From positions 1 through 64,000 of the forward strand of contig NZ_WIXI01000035.1 of NCBI RefSeq assembly GCF_009617585.1: a stretch of 64,000 nucleotides of DNA. The letters run 5' to 3'. Source of the DNA: Endobacterium cereale. GTDB taxonomy: Bacteria > Pseudomonadota > Alphaproteobacteria > Rhizobiales > Rhizobiaceae. The translations under genes were made by a program, and so were the position numbers. The notes beneath the pieces are model-generated. The model searched no databases. It was not told where the DNA came from and worked only from the letters and a program-made list of their open reading frames with translations. Shown in pieces: positions 36,680 through 47,672 of the stretch; position 1 is the first letter of the stretch, and every line of letters starts with the position of its first letter.

Positions 36680-37564
36680 TTGGCCGGCGTTCCGGCAGAA
36701 ACACCAAAAGGCCGCTTGGCGATCATCGCCGGAAGCGGCCTTTTGCCGTTGTATGTGGCTGAAGCCGCCCGCCGCGCCGGCGAGGACCCGCTGATCGTTC
36801 CATTGAAGAACGAAGCCGATCGCGATTTCTCTGCTTTCGAGTGCGTGCCTGCAAGTGTCGGCGATTTGGCGACCATTGAAAAGGCCGTGCGTGATCGTGG
36901 CATCGGTCGTGTGGTGATGTCAGGTGGCGTCGCGCGCAGGCCTGAATGGCGCGAGATCCGGCCCACTTGGCGGACGATCCGCAAGATGCCGTCCGTCGTA
37001 CGCACATTGCTGGCGGGTGGCGACGACACCGTATTGCAGATGGTCATTCGCCTGTTCGAGGCGATGGGATGCGAGGTCATGGGCGTGCACCAGATCGCAC
37101 CGGACCTGTTGGCCACGGTTGGGCCGGTCGGTGCGGTAAAGCCTTCAGATGATGATCGTCGTGATGTCCACAAGGCAGGCCATGCGGCACGGCTGCTTGG
37201 CGAGCTGGATGTCGGGCAGGGTTCCGTCAGTGTCGGCGGTCGTATCGTCGCGCTGGAGGGTGTGGAAGGCACGGATGCCATGTTGCAACGTGTAGCCGCA
37301 CTTCGAGCAGCCGGACGGGTATCCGCTCGTCGCAAAGGGGTGTTGGTCAAGCTTTGCAAGCCGCAGCAGGATATCCGCGCCGATCTGCCGACGATCGGCC
37401 CTTCGACCGTTCGTAATGCAGTTGCCGCCGGGCTTGGCGGTATTGCCGTCGAGGCCGGACGCGCTCTGGTTCTCGATCGCGAAGACATGATTGCTTTGGC
37501 GGACGCCGAAGGCATTTTTGTCTGTGGTATTGATGCCGGTCTGCCGGATGAGGGATTGTCATGA
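36680..37564 (+). CDS. lpxI: UDP-2,3-diacylglucosamine diphosphatase LpxI
   Basis: It hydrolyses UDP-2,3-diacylglucosamine to lipid X and UMP; LpxI replaces LpxH in alphaproteobacteria. The protein (about 294 residues) carries the LpxI N-terminal GRLAIIAGSGLLPLYVAEAARR and the C-terminal catalytic domain with RVSARRKGVLVKLCKPQQDIRADLPTIG. No ATG exists near the expected start. TTG 36680 has AAGG nine nucleotides upstream; GTG 36662, inside lpxA, is an alternative that adds six residues. It ends in an ATGA overlap with lpxB. Confidence 0.93.
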   Translation: MAGVPAETPKGRLAIIAGSGLLPLYVAEAARRAGEDPLIVPLKNEADRDFSAFECVPASVGDLATIEKAVRDRGIGRVVMSGGVARRPEWREIRPTWRTIRKMPSVVRTLLAGGDDTVLQMVIRLFEAMGCEVMGVHQIAPDLLATVGPVGAVKPSDDDRRDVHKAGHAARLLGELDVGQGSVSVGGRIVALEGVEGTDAMLQRVAALRAAGRVSARRKGVLVKLCKPQQDIRADLPTIGPSTVRNAVAAGLGGIAVEAGRALVLDREDMIALADAEGIFVCGIDAGLPDEGLS

Positions 37565-38739
37565 GCGAACCCGCTTTGAAGGTGGCCGTGGTTGCCGGTG
37601 AGGTTTCCGGTGACCTTCTGGGCGGTGACCTGATTGCCGCTTTGAAAGCAAAAGTGGGTGCGCCCGTCGCACTGGTCGGCGTCGGCGGTGATGCCCTGGA
37701 GGCACAGGGGTTGCGCTCGCTTTTCGACTTTTCCGAATTGTCGATCATGGGGATTACCCAGGTTCTGGCGCGTCTGCCGAGCTTGATCCGTCGTATTGGC
37801 CAGACTGCGGAGGCGATTATCGCCGCAAGGCCTGATGTGCTGATCATCATTGATAGCCCGGACTTTACCCATCGCGTGGCGAAGAAGGTGAGGGCGGCTT
37901 TGCCCGATCTGCCGATTGTCAATTATGTCTGCCCGAGCGTCTGGGCTTGGAAGGAATATCGCGCAAAGGCGATGTTGCCTTACGTGGACCGTGTGCTGGC
38001 CGTGTTGCCCTTCGAGCCGGAAGCGATGCAGCGACTGGGCGGTCCACCCACGGATTTTGTGGGGCACCGGCTGACGGCTGACTCCGACATTCTGCGGGTG
38101 CGCGAACTGCGTACCGCAAGGCCCCTGAAAAATGCCGGTGACCCGAAAACGATACTGCTCCTTCCGGGCTCTCGTGGAGCGGAGATCAAGGCATTGCTGC
38201 CGATCTTTGGCGATGTGATGCAAGAGTTTGTCCAACGCAACGGCCCAGCGCGTTTCATTCTGCCGACCGTCAAGCGTCGCGAGGCACTGGTACGCGAGAT
38301 TGTTGCGGGACTGGAGATCAAGCCGGAGATCGTTGTGGATCAGGCTGGCAAGTGGACTGCCTTTGTCGAGGCCGATGCGGCGATCGCGGCGTCAGGCACC
38401 GTTATCCTTGAGTTGGCGCTGGCAAATGTTCCGGTCGTTTCCGCCTATAAGGCCGACTGGCTGATCACCATGATGGCCAAGCGTATCAAGATATGGTCGG
38501 GCGCGTTGCCGAACCTGATCGCCGACCGTGTGGTCGTGCCGGAATATATCAATGAAGTCGTGCGTCCGGGTGCGCTCTGCCGTTGGGTTGAGCAACTTTC
38601 ACATGATAGCGGCCCGCGTCGCGCCATGCTGGAAGGTTTCGATCTGACCTGGAAGAACCTCAGCGTGCCCGTGCCGCCGGGTGAGGCCGCCGCCGCCATC
38701 GTGATCGATCTTCTTTCCAATAAAAAACCCGGTCAGTGA
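37561..38739 (+). CDS. lpxB: Lipid-A-disaccharide synthase
   Basis: A membrane-associated GT19 glycosyltransferase that joins lipid X and UDP-2,3-diacylglucosamine to the tetraacyl disaccharide. The 392 residues begin VAVVAGEVSGDLLGGDLI and contain VGVGGDALEAQG, NYVCPSVWAWKEYR and LLLPGSRGAEIK. It starts in an ATGA overlap with lpxI and closes the envelope operon. Its stop codon lies inside the stem of the terminator. Confidence 0.97.
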   Translation: MSEPALKVAVVAGEVSGDLLGGDLIAALKAKVGAPVALVGVGGDALEAQGLRSLFDFSELSIMGITQVLARLPSLIRRIGQTAEAIIAARPDVLIIIDSPDFTHRVAKKVRAALPDLPIVNYVCPSVWAWKEYRAKAMLPYVDRVLAVLPFEPEAMQRLGGPPTDFVGHRLTADSDILRVRELRTARPLKNAGDPKTILLLPGSRGAEIKALLPIFGDVMQEFVQRNGPARFILPTVKRREALVREIVAGLEIKPEIVVDQAGKWTAFVEADAAIAASGTVILELALANVPVVSAYKADWLITMMAKRIKIWSGALPNLIADRVVVPEYINEVVRPGALCRWVEQLSHDSGPRRAMLEGFDLTWKNLSVPVPPGEAAAAIVIDLLSNKKPGQ

Positions 38740-38749
38740 CCGGGTTTTT
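38723..38749. terminator. Bidirectional terminator between lpxB and gltA
   Basis: The stem ACCCGGT/ACCGGGT with a CAGTG apex has A residues on the left and TTTTT on the right. It includes the lpxB stop codon and can also stop the convergent gltA transcript. Confidence 0.85.
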
Positions 38750-38770
38750 CTTTGTCTGTTTGTCCCGAGC

Positions 38771-40060
38771 TTAGCGCTTGGAAACCGGCACGTAATCGCG
38801 CTGCGGTTCGCCGGTGTAAAGCTGGCGCGGACGACCGATACGCTGCTGCGGATCTTCGATCATTTCGGCCCACTGGGCGATCCAGCCGACAGTGCGGGCC
38901 AGAGCGAAGAGCACGGTGAACATCGTGGTCGGGAAGCCCATCGCCTTCAGCGTGATGCCCGAATAGAAGTCGATGTTCGGGTAAAGCTTCTTCTCGATGA
39001 AATAAGGATCGGTCAGCGCGATCTTTTCGAGTTCCATGGCGACCTGCAGAAGCGGATCGTCCTTGTGGCCAAGCTCGGCCAGAACCTCATGCGTGGTCTT
39101 CTGCATGATTTTCGCACGCGGGTCGTAGTTCTTGTAGACGCGGTGACCAAAGCCCATCAGGCGGAACGGATCGTTCTTGTCCTTGGCGCGGGCAATGTAT
39201 TCCGGAATTTTGTCGACCGTGCCGATTTCCTGCAGCATGTTGAGCGCTGCTTCGTTGGCGCCGCCGTGCGCGGGACCCCAGAGGCAGGCAATGCCGGCGG
39301 CGATACAGGCAAACGGATTGGCGCCCGACGAACCGGCCAGACGGACGGTCGAGGTCGAGGCGTTCTGCTCGTGATCCGCATGCAGGATGAAGATACGGTC
39401 CATGGCGCGCGCCAGAACCGGGTTCACCTTGTACTCTTCGCACGGCACGGCAAAGCACATGCGCAGGAAGTTCGTCGAATAGTCGAGATCGTTCTGCGGG
39501 TAAACGAAGGGCTGGCCGATATGGTACTTGTAGGCCATGGCCGCAATCGTCGGCATCTTTGCGATCATGCGGAGCGACGCTACCATGCGCTGATGCGGAT
39601 CGGTGATGTCGGTCGAGTCGTGATAGAAGGCAGACAGCGCGCCGACGGTGCCGACCATGACAGCCATCGGGTGGGCGTCACGACGGAAGCCGCTGAAGAA
39701 CTTGTTCATCTGCTCGTGCACCATGGTGTGGTGCGTGACGCGATGATCGAAATCCTTCTTCTGTGCGGCGGTCGGCAGATCACCGTAAAGCAGCAGGTAG
39801 CAGGTTTCCAGGAAGTCGCCGTGCTCGGCCAGTTGCTCGATCGGGTAACCGCGATGCAGAAGCACGCCGTTGTCGCCATCGATATAGGTGATCTTGGATT
39901 CGCACGCCGCAGTGGAGGTGAAGCCGGGGTCGTAGGTGAAGGCGCCGGTGTTCTTGTACAATGCGCCAATGTCGATCACGTCAGGCCCGATCGTGCCCTT
40001 CTTGACCGGCATCTCTACTTTTTTGTCGCCGAGAACGATGTTTGCGCTCGTATCCGTCAT
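38771..40060 (-). CDS. gltA: Citrate synthase, type II
   Basis: A 429-residue hexameric citrate synthase that condenses oxaloacetate and acetyl-CoA at the entry of the TCA cycle. The catalytic His residues are in [11 protein letters not shown] and [14 protein letters not shown], and the catalytic Asp is in YPNIDFYSG. The N-terminal [18 protein letters not shown] is typical. GGAGG five nucleotides before ATG 40060 gives a strong start. It is monocistronic and convergent with lpxB. It consumes the acetyl-CoA made by the PDH operon 8 kb away. Confidence 0.98.
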   Translation of the reverse strand: MTDTSANIVLGDKKVEMPVKKGTIGPDVIDIGALYKNTGAFTYDPGFTSTAACESKITYIDGDNGVLLHRGYPIEQLAEHGDFLETCYLLLYGDLPTAAQKKDFDHRVTHHTMVHEQMNKFFSGFRRDAHPMAVMVGTVGALSAFYHDSTDITDPHQRMVASLRMIAKMPTIAAMAYKYHIGQPFVYPQNDLDYSTNFLRMCFAVPCEEYKVNPVLARAMDRIFILHADHEQNASTSTVRLAGSSGANPFACIAAGIACLWGPAHGGANEAALNMLQEIGTVDKIPEYIARAKDKNDPFRLMGFGHRVYKNYDPRAKIMQKTTHEVLAELGHKDDPLLQVAMELEKIALTDPYFIEKKLYPNIDFYSGITLKAMGFPTTMFTVLFALARTVGWIAQWAEMIEDPQQRIGRPRQLYTGEPQRDYVPVSKR

Positions 40061-40126
40061 ATAATCCTCCGAAATAGGCGGAAATGGCGCTGGAGACGCG
40101 CCAAAAGAAAAGAAGCGTCCTGATTA

Positions 40127-40154
40127 GCTATATGATCCGACGCTCGCTGCCAAG
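40127..40154 (-). promoter_or_regulatory. Possible gltA promoter
   Basis: On the minus strand there is a -35 CTTGGC (40154-40149), a 16-nt spacer and a -10 TATAGC (40132-40127), about 67 bp before the gltA ATG. Match to the rhizobial consensus is fair, not strong. Confidence 0.4.
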
Positions 40155-40666
40155 CGCCTGTGGGCGGTATTTGTGCAATGCGAAAAATAACTAGGCAAAC
40201 AGCTCGTTTTGGCAGCAATCTATAGTTGGGCATCGTTGGTTATTCGGTTCTCTCGAGCGCTTTAACTGTTGATGCACTGGCGTGCTCCTGGATGCTGCCG
40301 ACCCGGAGATGTGAGCGAAATTCGCGTTGACTGACCGTTTCTTGAAATGCAATCATGGGTCGTGTTTGATGCGACGGCGTTTGGGAGGGGTGAATGCCGG
40401 CGGAGCTTCATCGGCAGCCGGATTTTCGGTCGAATTTGCCGTCGCAAGGCACCCGGAATGGCGATCCGAAAGACCGTTTTGGAGCCGGGATGGACTCACT
40501 TTCGGGTGAGCTGGCAGGACCTCGGCACCATCAAGACAATGACGCGAATGGTCGCACCCGACTTTGGCCTGCTTTTGCTTCATTCTCTGGTCTGCATTTT
40601 TTCCGCCGGACGCGATCTTTCGGCGTTGCTCCACATCATTCTTACACGATCGCGTCGAAAGCTCGG
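40155..40666. other. 512-bp region without a convincing gene, upstream of comEC
   Basis: The comEC frame stays open to 40394, but its extra 91 codons (for example FRSNLPSQGTRNGDPKD) resemble no ComEC N-terminus and have no ribosome site. Overlapping frames on both strands are equally unconvincing. I see no tRNA, no strong hairpin and no recognisable gene remnant. The region probably holds the comEC promoter. Confidence 0.45.
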
Positions 40667-43147
40667 ATGGCTGTCACCCGCGTGAAAGTGGCGCTGCCCG
40701 CAATGCTCGCCGAAGAGCGGGCATATGGGCATGTCTTCCTGGCTATTCCTGTTATTGTCGGCCTCGGTGCGGCCATCTGGTTCGCACGCCCGACAGAGCC
40801 CGCGCCATGGTTGCTGATTGGGGCGCTTCTGATTTGCGCAACCCTCAGCTTGTTTCTACGCGGGCAGCAAGGCTGGATACGTCATGTGGTACTGGCTGTG
40901 CTCTTCTTTCTGACGGGGATGCTGCTTGCGGCCTGCGAAAACTGGCGCATGGCAACAGTCATGCTCGATCAGCCGGTGACGACCATGGTGACGGGTATTG
41001 TCGAAATGCGCGAGCCGAGCGGCGAGGGGCGCTGGCGATATGTGCTGGCGCTGGAAAAGACGGAAATGCCGACGCTGCGGCGGCAGCCGCAACGCGTCAC
41101 CGTGATTTCGCGCAGCAATAAGACGGTCTTCGAGATCGGTGAGCGGATCGGCGGGCGGGCACGGATATCGCCGCCTTCGGGGCCTGCTCTGCCGGGGCTG
41201 GTCGATTTTGCCTTCAATTCGTATTTTGACGGCGTTGGCGCCATCGGCTTTTTCTACGGCGCGCCTGTGGTCGCTGATGGTCCCGTGACGGTGAGATGGG
41301 AGCAAGCCATGGAGCGGATGTTCTTCACCTGGCGCAGCGCAATAGCGTCGCGCATCCGTGGCACTGTGCCCGGCGACCCCGGAGCGTTCGCAGCCGCCAT
41401 CGTGACCGACGAACGGCGAGCCATTTCCAAGGAAACCACCGAGGCGCTGCGTGTTTCCGGGCTGGCCCATATCGTCGCGATTTCGGGGCTGAACATGGCG
41501 CTTGCTGCCGGCATCTTTTTTGTCGGCATGCGCAGCCTTTTCGCCCTTCTGCCCGGCTTTGCGCAGGTTTTTCCGGTCAAGAAGCTGGCGGCGGGTGCGG
41601 CCCTCCTGATGGCGACCGGTTATTACCTGATCTCCGGCTTCGGTGTATCCGCCGAACGTGCCTATATCATGATGGCGATCATGCTGGCGGCAGTGTTTTT
41701 TGATCGCCCATCCATCAGTCTGCGCAATGTCGCGCTGGCCGCGCTTGTGGTTCTTGTCCTCTCGCCCTCGGAAATTCTGGGGCCGAGTTTTCAAATGTCA
41801 TTCGCCGCCACGGTGGCGCTGGTGGCGGGTTATTCGGCATGGAGCAGGCAAAGGGAGGCGAATAGCGATGATCCGCCATGGCGCCCGCCGATGCTGAAGC
41901 CATTTTTTGCTCTGGGGCATCTGGTTGGTGGCGTATTCGTCACCTCGCTGATCGGTGGCCTGTCGACGGCGATCTTTTCCATCGACCATTTTCACCGGCT
42001 TTCCACCTATGGGCTGGCCGCCAATCTGGCTGCCATGCCGTTGGTCTCGTTCATCGTCATGCCGTTCGGCCTGATCGGTATGCTGTTGATGCCTTTTGGG
42101 CTGGATGGACCATTTTTGAAGGTGATGGGCATCGGATTGCAGGGCGTCATCATCGTAGCCAAGACCGTTGCCGGCTGGGGAGGTGATGTCGGTATAGGTC
42201 GACAGCCATTTTCGTTTCTGCCCGTAGCAACGGCCGGTTTCCTCGTCCTGACCTTGCTGCGTACGCGGCTTCATCTGCTGGGGCTGCCGCTTTTGGCGCT
42301 GGCCATCTTTCTGTCATGGCGGGCAGGGCACGATCCGATGCCAGATTTCCTGGTTTCGGAAGATGGCAGCCTTGCGGCGTTTCTGGGGAAGGAGCAGGTC
42401 GCTACCAATCGCGATCGCCCGCCCGGGTTCATCTATTCGCAGTGGCGTCACGCCCTGTCATTGCCCCAGCCGATCGGGCCGGCATTGCTGGATATTCAGG
42501 CACCGGAAGACGAGGTGAGCGCACCGTCCTCAATCAGTGCCCTGTTGCCGGGCAATGCGGGTGCAGGGCAGCAGAGCCCAGGCGTTATGTCCCCTGCAAC
42601 TCAAGCGTCTGAGGGGAAGGGCACTGCCCAGAAAAAGGAGGGAAGTCCAGATGCAACAACTCCTGCAAGGACAAGGGCAGGCCGAGAACCGCTCAAACCC
42701 GAAGCGCTCGCTCAGGCCCGGCAGGTCATGCAGAAAGCGCTGCATGAAAACCCTTCGGAAACATTCGCCTGCGCGGCCCGATCATGGTGCGTCGCAAGAT
42801 CACGCGACGGCCCCACGATCGCGGTCGTGGAAGATGCACGTTACGCCGGTCCGGCCTGTGATGTGGCTCAAGTGGTCATTGCCACGCGCGCTCGTTTCGA
42901 TCGCTGCAGATCCGGCGCTCTGATGATCAACGGCGAAGTCCTGCGCCGCACGGGGGCTTTGGAAATCCGCTTTAACGGAAAAGCCAATCCCCAGGAATGG
43001 TCAGTCATCGCTGCGATGGCCGGCGCTGATCGTTCCTGGGCGCGCCACCGCCAATATGATTGGCGGCGGGGTGTTTTTGATCCGGCATTGCCGGAGCCGC
43101 TGCAGTTTTTTCGCCGCGGGCCGAAGGCTAGTGATATCGGCGAATGA
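40667..43147 (+). CDS. comEC: ComEC/Rec2 family membrane protein
   Basis: An 826-residue inner-membrane protein. It has an N-terminal DUF4131 domain with two membrane segments (about 1-190), then the Competence domain (about 225-500) with [21 protein letters not shown] and [12 protein letters not shown] degenerate C-terminal part with a low-complexity linker (about 605-680) follows. The metallo-beta-lactamase motif HxHxDH of full-length ComEC is absent. In competent bacteria ComEC is the DNA channel; its job in rhizobia is unproven. ATG 40667 is chosen because the conserved part begins there. Its 3' end overlaps the convergent lexA by 20 bp. Confidence 0.85.
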   Translation: MAVTRVKVALPAMLAEERAYGHVFLAIPVIVGLGAAIWFARPTEPAPWLLIGALLICATLSLFLRGQQGWIRHVVLAVLFFLTGMLLAACENWRMATVMLDQPVTTMVTGIVEMREPSGEGRWRYVLALEKTEMPTLRRQPQRVTVISRSNKTVFEIGERIGGRARISPPSGPALPGLVDFAFNSYFDGVGAIGFFYGAPVVADGPVTVRWEQAMERMFFTWRSAIASRIRGTVPGDPGAFAAAIVTDERRAISKETTEALRVSGLAHIVAISGLNMALAAGIFFVGMRSLFALLPGFAQVFPVKKLAAGAALLMATGYYLISGFGVSAERAYIMMAIMLAAVFFDRPSISLRNVALAALVVLVLSPSEILGPSFQMSFAATVALVAGYSAWSRQREANSDDPPWRPPMLKPFFALGHLVGGVFVTSLIGGLSTAIFSIDHFHRLSTYGLAANLAAMPLVSFIVMPFGLIGMLLMPFGLDGPFLKVMGIGLQGVIIVAKTVAGWGGDVGIGRQPFSFLPVATAGFLVLTLLRTRLHLLGLPLLALAIFLSWRAGHDPMPDFLVSEDGSLAAFLGKEQVATNRDRPPGFIYSQWRHALSLPQPIGPALLDIQAPEDEVSAPSSISALLPGNAGAGQQSPGVMSPATQASEGKGTAQKKEGSPDATTPARTRAGREPLKPEALAQARQVMQKALHENPSETFACAARSWCVARSRDGPTIAVVEDARYAGPACDVAQVVIATRARFDRCRSGALMINGEVLRRTGALEIRFNGKANPQEWSVIAAMAGADRSWARHRQYDWRRGVFDPALPEPLQFFRRGPKASDIGE

Positions 43148-43847
43148 GGCCGACCAGCTTGCCCTGAACCTTTACACGTTCCTGCGGAAAAATGCGGGTC
43201 TCATAGGCAGGGTTGGCAGCTTCCAGCGCAATCGATGCGCCCTTGCGGCGAAAACGTTTCAGCGTCGCTTCCTCGTCATCCACCAGTGCAACCACGATAT
43301 CACCCGGCGTTGCGGTATTGCCGTTGCGGATGATGACGGTGTCGCCATCGAGAATGCCGGCTTCGATCATCGAATCGCCGCGCACTTCCAGCGCGTAATG
43401 TTCGCCACTGCCGAGCATTTCCGGCGGCACGGCGATTTCATGCGTTGTGTTCTGGATTGCCGAGATCGGCACACCGGCGGCAATCCTGCCCATCACGGGT
43501 ACAGTCGTTGCCGCCATGCTGTCATTGGCGACCGGCGGCGGGGTGACGGTCTTGACCGGCTGAGCCTTGCCGAGGCTGCCTTCGATGACGCTCGGCGAGA
43601 ACGGCTTGCGCGGCGTCATGCTCGCATTATAGGCCTCCGGCAGCTTAATGACTTCCAGCGCACGGGCGCGGTTTGGCAGGCGGCGGATAAAGCCGCGTTC
43701 CTCAAGTGCCGTGATCAGGCGGTGGATGCCCGATTTGGAAGCCAGATCCAAGGCGTCCTTCATCTCATCGAACGAAGGCGGCACACCGGATTCCTTCATG
43801 CGTTCGTGAATGAACAGAAGCAGTTCCTGTTGTTTGCGCGTAAGCAT
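43128..43847 (-). CDS. lexA: LexA repressor
   Basis: The SOS repressor, which cleaves itself when RecA filaments form. The 239 residues have an N-terminal winged helix ([20 protein letters not shown] and [19 protein letters not shown]), a long linker, the cleavage site A124-G125 (GRIAAGVPI) and the S24 peptidase dyad S159 (GDSMIEAG) and K197 (ATLKRF). AAGGA six nucleotides before ATG 43847 fixes the start. An SOS box lies 45 bp upstream, so autoregulation is expected. Confidence 0.97.
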   Translation of the reverse strand: MLTRKQQELLLFIHERMKESGVPPSFDEMKDALDLASKSGIHRLITALEERGFIRRLPNRARALEVIKLPEAYNASMTPRKPFSPSVIEGSLGKAQPVKTVTPPPVANDSMAATTVPVMGRIAAGVPISAIQNTTHEIAVPPEMLGSGEHYALEVRGDSMIEAGILDGDTVIIRNGNTATPGDIVVALVDDEEATLKRFRRKGASIALEAANPAYETRIFPQERVKVQGKLVGLIRRYH

Positions 43848-43891
43848 GGCGGGTCCTTGAAGGTGAAACAAATCCAGAACGGACACTATAT

Positions 43892-43906
43892 GTTCCATGT
43901 GTGTTC
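43892..43906. promoter_or_regulatory. LexA-binding SOS box
   Basis: GTTC, seven bases, GTTC: the exact alphaproteobacterial SOS operator. On the minus strand it lies between a -35-like TTGCGG and a -10-like TATAGT, so LexA would block its own promoter. Confidence 0.85.
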
Positions 43907-43987
43907 CGCAACTACGAAAATTGGTAATGCCCGGAACGAAGCGAGAGCAGGTTTGCCTTGATCGACGATCGGGAAAAGCCGAAAACT

Positions 43988-44031
43988 GATGGTGAACCCC
44001 GTATTTGATCAGGGCGGCCATGTTCACCATC
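43988..44031. repeat. Perfect 10-bp inverted repeat over the start of the VOC gene
   Basis: GATGGTGAAC (43988-43997) and GTTCACCATC (44022-44031) flank a 24-nt loop that holds the ribosome site and ATG 44020. In RNA it could expose or hide the start; as DNA it contains GAAC and GTTC half-sites. Confidence 0.6.
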
Positions 44032-44901
44032 GATCATCTCGTTTTGCCTACCGCGTCTCTGGCTGTCGCACGCCTGCGATTGACCCGACTTGGCTTCACC
44101 GTCGCAGCCGACGCAGCGCATCCGTTCGGCACGGGAAATGCCTGCGTTTTCATGAGGGATGGTACTTATCTTGAGCCATTGTCCGTTGTGGATCAGCGGC
44201 AGTATGAAAGCGCAATTGCATCCGGCAACGTGTTCGTCGCTCAGGATCTTGATGCGCGTGTCCTGATGGGCGAGGAGGGGTTTTCTGCCATCGCATTGGC
44301 AACGGATGATGCACGGGCCGACCACGACCGTTTTGCCGGGGCCGGGCTTTCTGGCGGTGATATGCTGGAATTTTCGCGGCTGGCGCGATTGCCGGACGGA
44401 TCGGAAAAAAGGGCGCGTTTCCGCCTTGCTTTTGCCGGACGAGACAGCACCGATTCGTTCGGTGTGTTTACGTGCCAGCGGCTTGATCCCCTGCCGGCTG
44501 ACCGTGCAGCTCTGGAGCGCCACGAAAACGGCGTGTCGGGGCTGGCGGAGATCGTGCTGGTGGCGGAAAATGCGCTCGCATCCTGCGTAAAGCGCCTGCA
44601 GATCGGACTCGATATCTCGCAGGATCAGGCCGCAGGCGACAATGACGCCTTTTTAGCGAGCAATGCCCTCGTGAAGATTTTTTCTGCCGGTGCCTTCGGG
44701 GCGGAGTTTGCGACGGATGCCGGATTTGAGGCATCTTCAGCGCGTGGTCTCAGCGGGGCCGCCATCGTCTTCCGTGTGCCCGATCTTGCCGTGACACGGG
44801 CTGTGCTTGCTGCTAATGACGTCGCATTCATGGAAAAGGGCAGCCGCATCATGGTCGCCCCGGCGCCGGGACAAGGTGCCGTATTTGCTTTCGAGGAGTG
44901 A
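44020..44901 (+). CDS. VOC / glyoxalase-like domain protein
   Basis: A 293-residue cytosolic protein of the Glyoxalase_3 type: [45 protein letters not shown], and a second half ending [22 protein letters not shown] with [10 protein letters not shown]. Substrate unknown. It is divergent from lexA and its stop overlaps the leader of kdsA by one ribosome site, so the two are co-transcribed. ATG 44020 sits in the loop of an inverted repeat; TTG 44005 is a less likely start. Confidence 0.82.
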   Translation: MFTIDHLVLPTASLAVARLRLTRLGFTVAADAAHPFGTGNACVFMRDGTYLEPLSVVDQRQYESAIASGNVFVAQDLDARVLMGEEGFSAIALATDDARADHDRFAGAGLSGGDMLEFSRLARLPDGSEKRARFRLAFAGRDSTDSFGVFTCQRLDPLPADRAALERHENGVSGLAEIVLVAENALASCVKRLQIGLDISQDQAAGDNDAFLASNALVKIFSAGAFGAEFATDAGFEASSARGLSGAAIVFRVPDLAVTRAVLAANDVAFMEKGSRIMVAPAPGQGAVFAFEE

Positions 44902-44903
44902 TC

Positions 44904-45752
44904 ATGGCTGTCAGCGCCAAGGCCGAAGTAACCGTCGGCGAGGGGGCCAAGCAGGTCCTTTTTTCCAACAGCAAGAAACTCTCCCTTATTGCCGGTCCGT
45001 GCCAGATGGAAAGCCGCGATCATGCTTTCATGATTGCCGGAACGCTCGCCGAACTGTGCGAGAAGTTGGGTATCGGCCTCGTCTACAAGTCGTCCTTCGA
45101 CAAGGCGAACCGCACGTCTATCGCCGGCAAGCGGGGTATCGGTCTTGAGAACGCAATGGAAATCTTTGCCGATCTCAAGAAGGAATTCGGCTTTCCGGTC
45201 CTGACCGACATCCACAACGAAGAGCAGTGCGCGATCGTCGCTGAAACGGTCGATATCCTGCAAATTCCGGCCTTCTTGTCACGCCAGACCGATCTTCTGG
45301 TGGCGGCCGCAAAGACCGGCCGTGCCATCAACGTCAAGAAGGGCCAGTTTCTCGCCCCTTGGGACATGAAAAATGTCCAGGCAAAATTTACAGAAAGCGG
45401 CAACGGCAATGTGCTTCTGTGCGAGCGCGGCGCCTCCTTCGGTTACAACACTCTGGTATCGGACATGCGCTCGTTGCCGATCATGGCGTCCCTCGGCTCT
45501 CCGGTCGTTTTTGATGCCACACATTCGGTACAGCAGCCGGGCGGTCAGGGCGGTTCGAGCGGCGGTCAGCGCGAGTTTGTGGAAACGCTTGCGCGTGCAG
45601 CTGTGGCTGTCGGCGTTGCCGGCGTTTTCATCGAAACCCACGAGGATCCGGACAATGCTCCGTCGGATGGCCCGAACATGGTGCATCTGAAGGACATGCC
45701 GAAACTGCTGGAAAAACTGCTGGCCTTCGACGCCATAGCCAAGGCTGCGTGA
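44904..45752 (+). CDS. kdsA: 3-deoxy-8-phosphooctulonate synthase
   Basis: It condenses arabinose 5-phosphate and phosphoenolpyruvate to Kdo-8-phosphate for the LPS inner core. The 282-residue TIM barrel has [50 protein letters not shown] and [16 protein letters not shown]. Residues in the active site fit a KdsA rather than an AroF/G enzyme. GAGGAG five nucleotides before ATG 44904 gives the start; an in-frame GTG two codons upstream overlaps the VOC stop. It uses PEP, the product of the next gene, eno. Confidence 0.97.
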   Translation: MAVSAKAEVTVGEGAKQVLFSNSKKLSLIAGPCQMESRDHAFMIAGTLAELCEKLGIGLVYKSSFDKANRTSIAGKRGIGLENAMEIFADLKKEFGFPVLTDIHNEEQCAIVAETVDILQIPAFLSRQTDLLVAAAKTGRAINVKKGQFLAPWDMKNVQAKFTESGNGNVLLCERGASFGYNTLVSDMRSLPIMASLGSPVVFDATHSVQQPGGQGGSSGGQREFVETLARAAVAVGVAGVFIETHEDPDNAPSDGPNMVHLKDMPKLLEKLLAFDAIAKAA

Positions 45753-45772
45753 AGCCGCCCATGTGACAAATT

Positions 45773-45806
45773 GCACTTTTGATCGCCGTCAAGGAACCAA
45801 AAGTGC
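45773..45806. repeat. Perfect 9-bp inverted repeat between kdsA and eno
   Basis: GCACTTTTG (45773-45781) and CAAAAGTGC (45798-45806) are separated by 16 bp, 20 bp after kdsA and 77 bp before eno. No T-run follows, so it may be an operator or hairpin in the eno leader rather than a terminator. Confidence 0.5.
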
Positions 45807-45852
45807 CTGCACTGTAATTGCCGTGTCATTGATTGTGAGCCATTTTCAGTGA

Positions 45853-47157
<1,305 letters not shown>

Positions 47158-47195
47158 TAGCAAGGTTGGCCGTAAGGCCATTAATGCTGATTGTG

Positions 47196-47224
47196 AAAGC
47201 CCGCGCCTCAGGTCGCGGGCTTTT
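47196..47224 (+). terminator. Terminator of eno
   Basis: The 10-bp stem AAAGCCCGCG/CGCGGGCTTT with an 8-nt loop runs into TTTT, 38 bp after the eno stop. Confidence 0.88.
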
Positions 47225-47323
47225 GTGTTTCCGCTCCGTGTCGGGCGAACATGGTCAACGATTGCTTAAACAAGTTCTGCGACTGTCATGACAGATTATT
47301 GCGTGACGGGATTCTGAACGAGC

Positions 47324-47641
47324 ATGTGGACCAAGCATCATAAGCAAAGAAAACTGGGCCGTTTTGTCCTTCCCGCCATCACCGTCGCTTTTCTTGGCTA
47401 TTTCGGCTATCATTCGGTTCATGGTGATCTCGGTCTGATTGCAACGGAGGAATTCGAGCGTCAGCGTGTGCTTCGCGCAGACGAACTTGCTAGGCTGACG
47501 GAAAAACGCCAGGCGCTGGAGCGTCAGGTGGCTCTTTTGAGTGATGGCTCGATGGAGCGCGACATGCTCGATGAAACCGCGCGTTACCAGCTCAACGTAT
47601 CGCGCGCGGACGAAATTGTCATTTTTAACGGCAATCGCTAA
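47324..47641 (+). CDS. Septum formation initiator FtsB/DivIC family protein
   Basis: A 105-residue bitopic membrane protein. It has a basic N-terminus (WTKHHKQRKLGRF), one membrane segment (about 14-30), then a periplasmic coiled coil (EEFERQRVLRADELARLTEKRQALERQVALL) and the FtsB-like MERDMLDETARYQLN. FtsB bridges FtsQ and FtsL in the divisome. Location between eno and the PDH operon is also the enterobacterial-like and rhizobial context for this gene. The ribosome site before ATG 47324 is weak. Confidence 0.88.
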   Translation: MWTKHHKQRKLGRFVLPAITVAFLGYFGYHSVHGDLGLIATEEFERQRVLRADELARLTEKRQALERQVALLSDGSMERDMLDETARYQLNVSRADEIVIFNGNR

Positions 47642-47672
47642 CTTAACCGAATTTCAGTTAATCTGTATTTTT

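Noticed and set aside
36226..38235. A 669-codon minus-strand frame across lpxA, lpxI and lpxB.
   Set aside because: All three plus-strand genes have clear family motifs and coupled starts, so the opposite frame is a shadow.
40394..40666. N-terminal extension of comEC by 91 codons.
   Set aside because: The sequence is not hydrophobic, has no ribosome site and does not resemble the ComEC N-terminus, which begins after ATG 40667.
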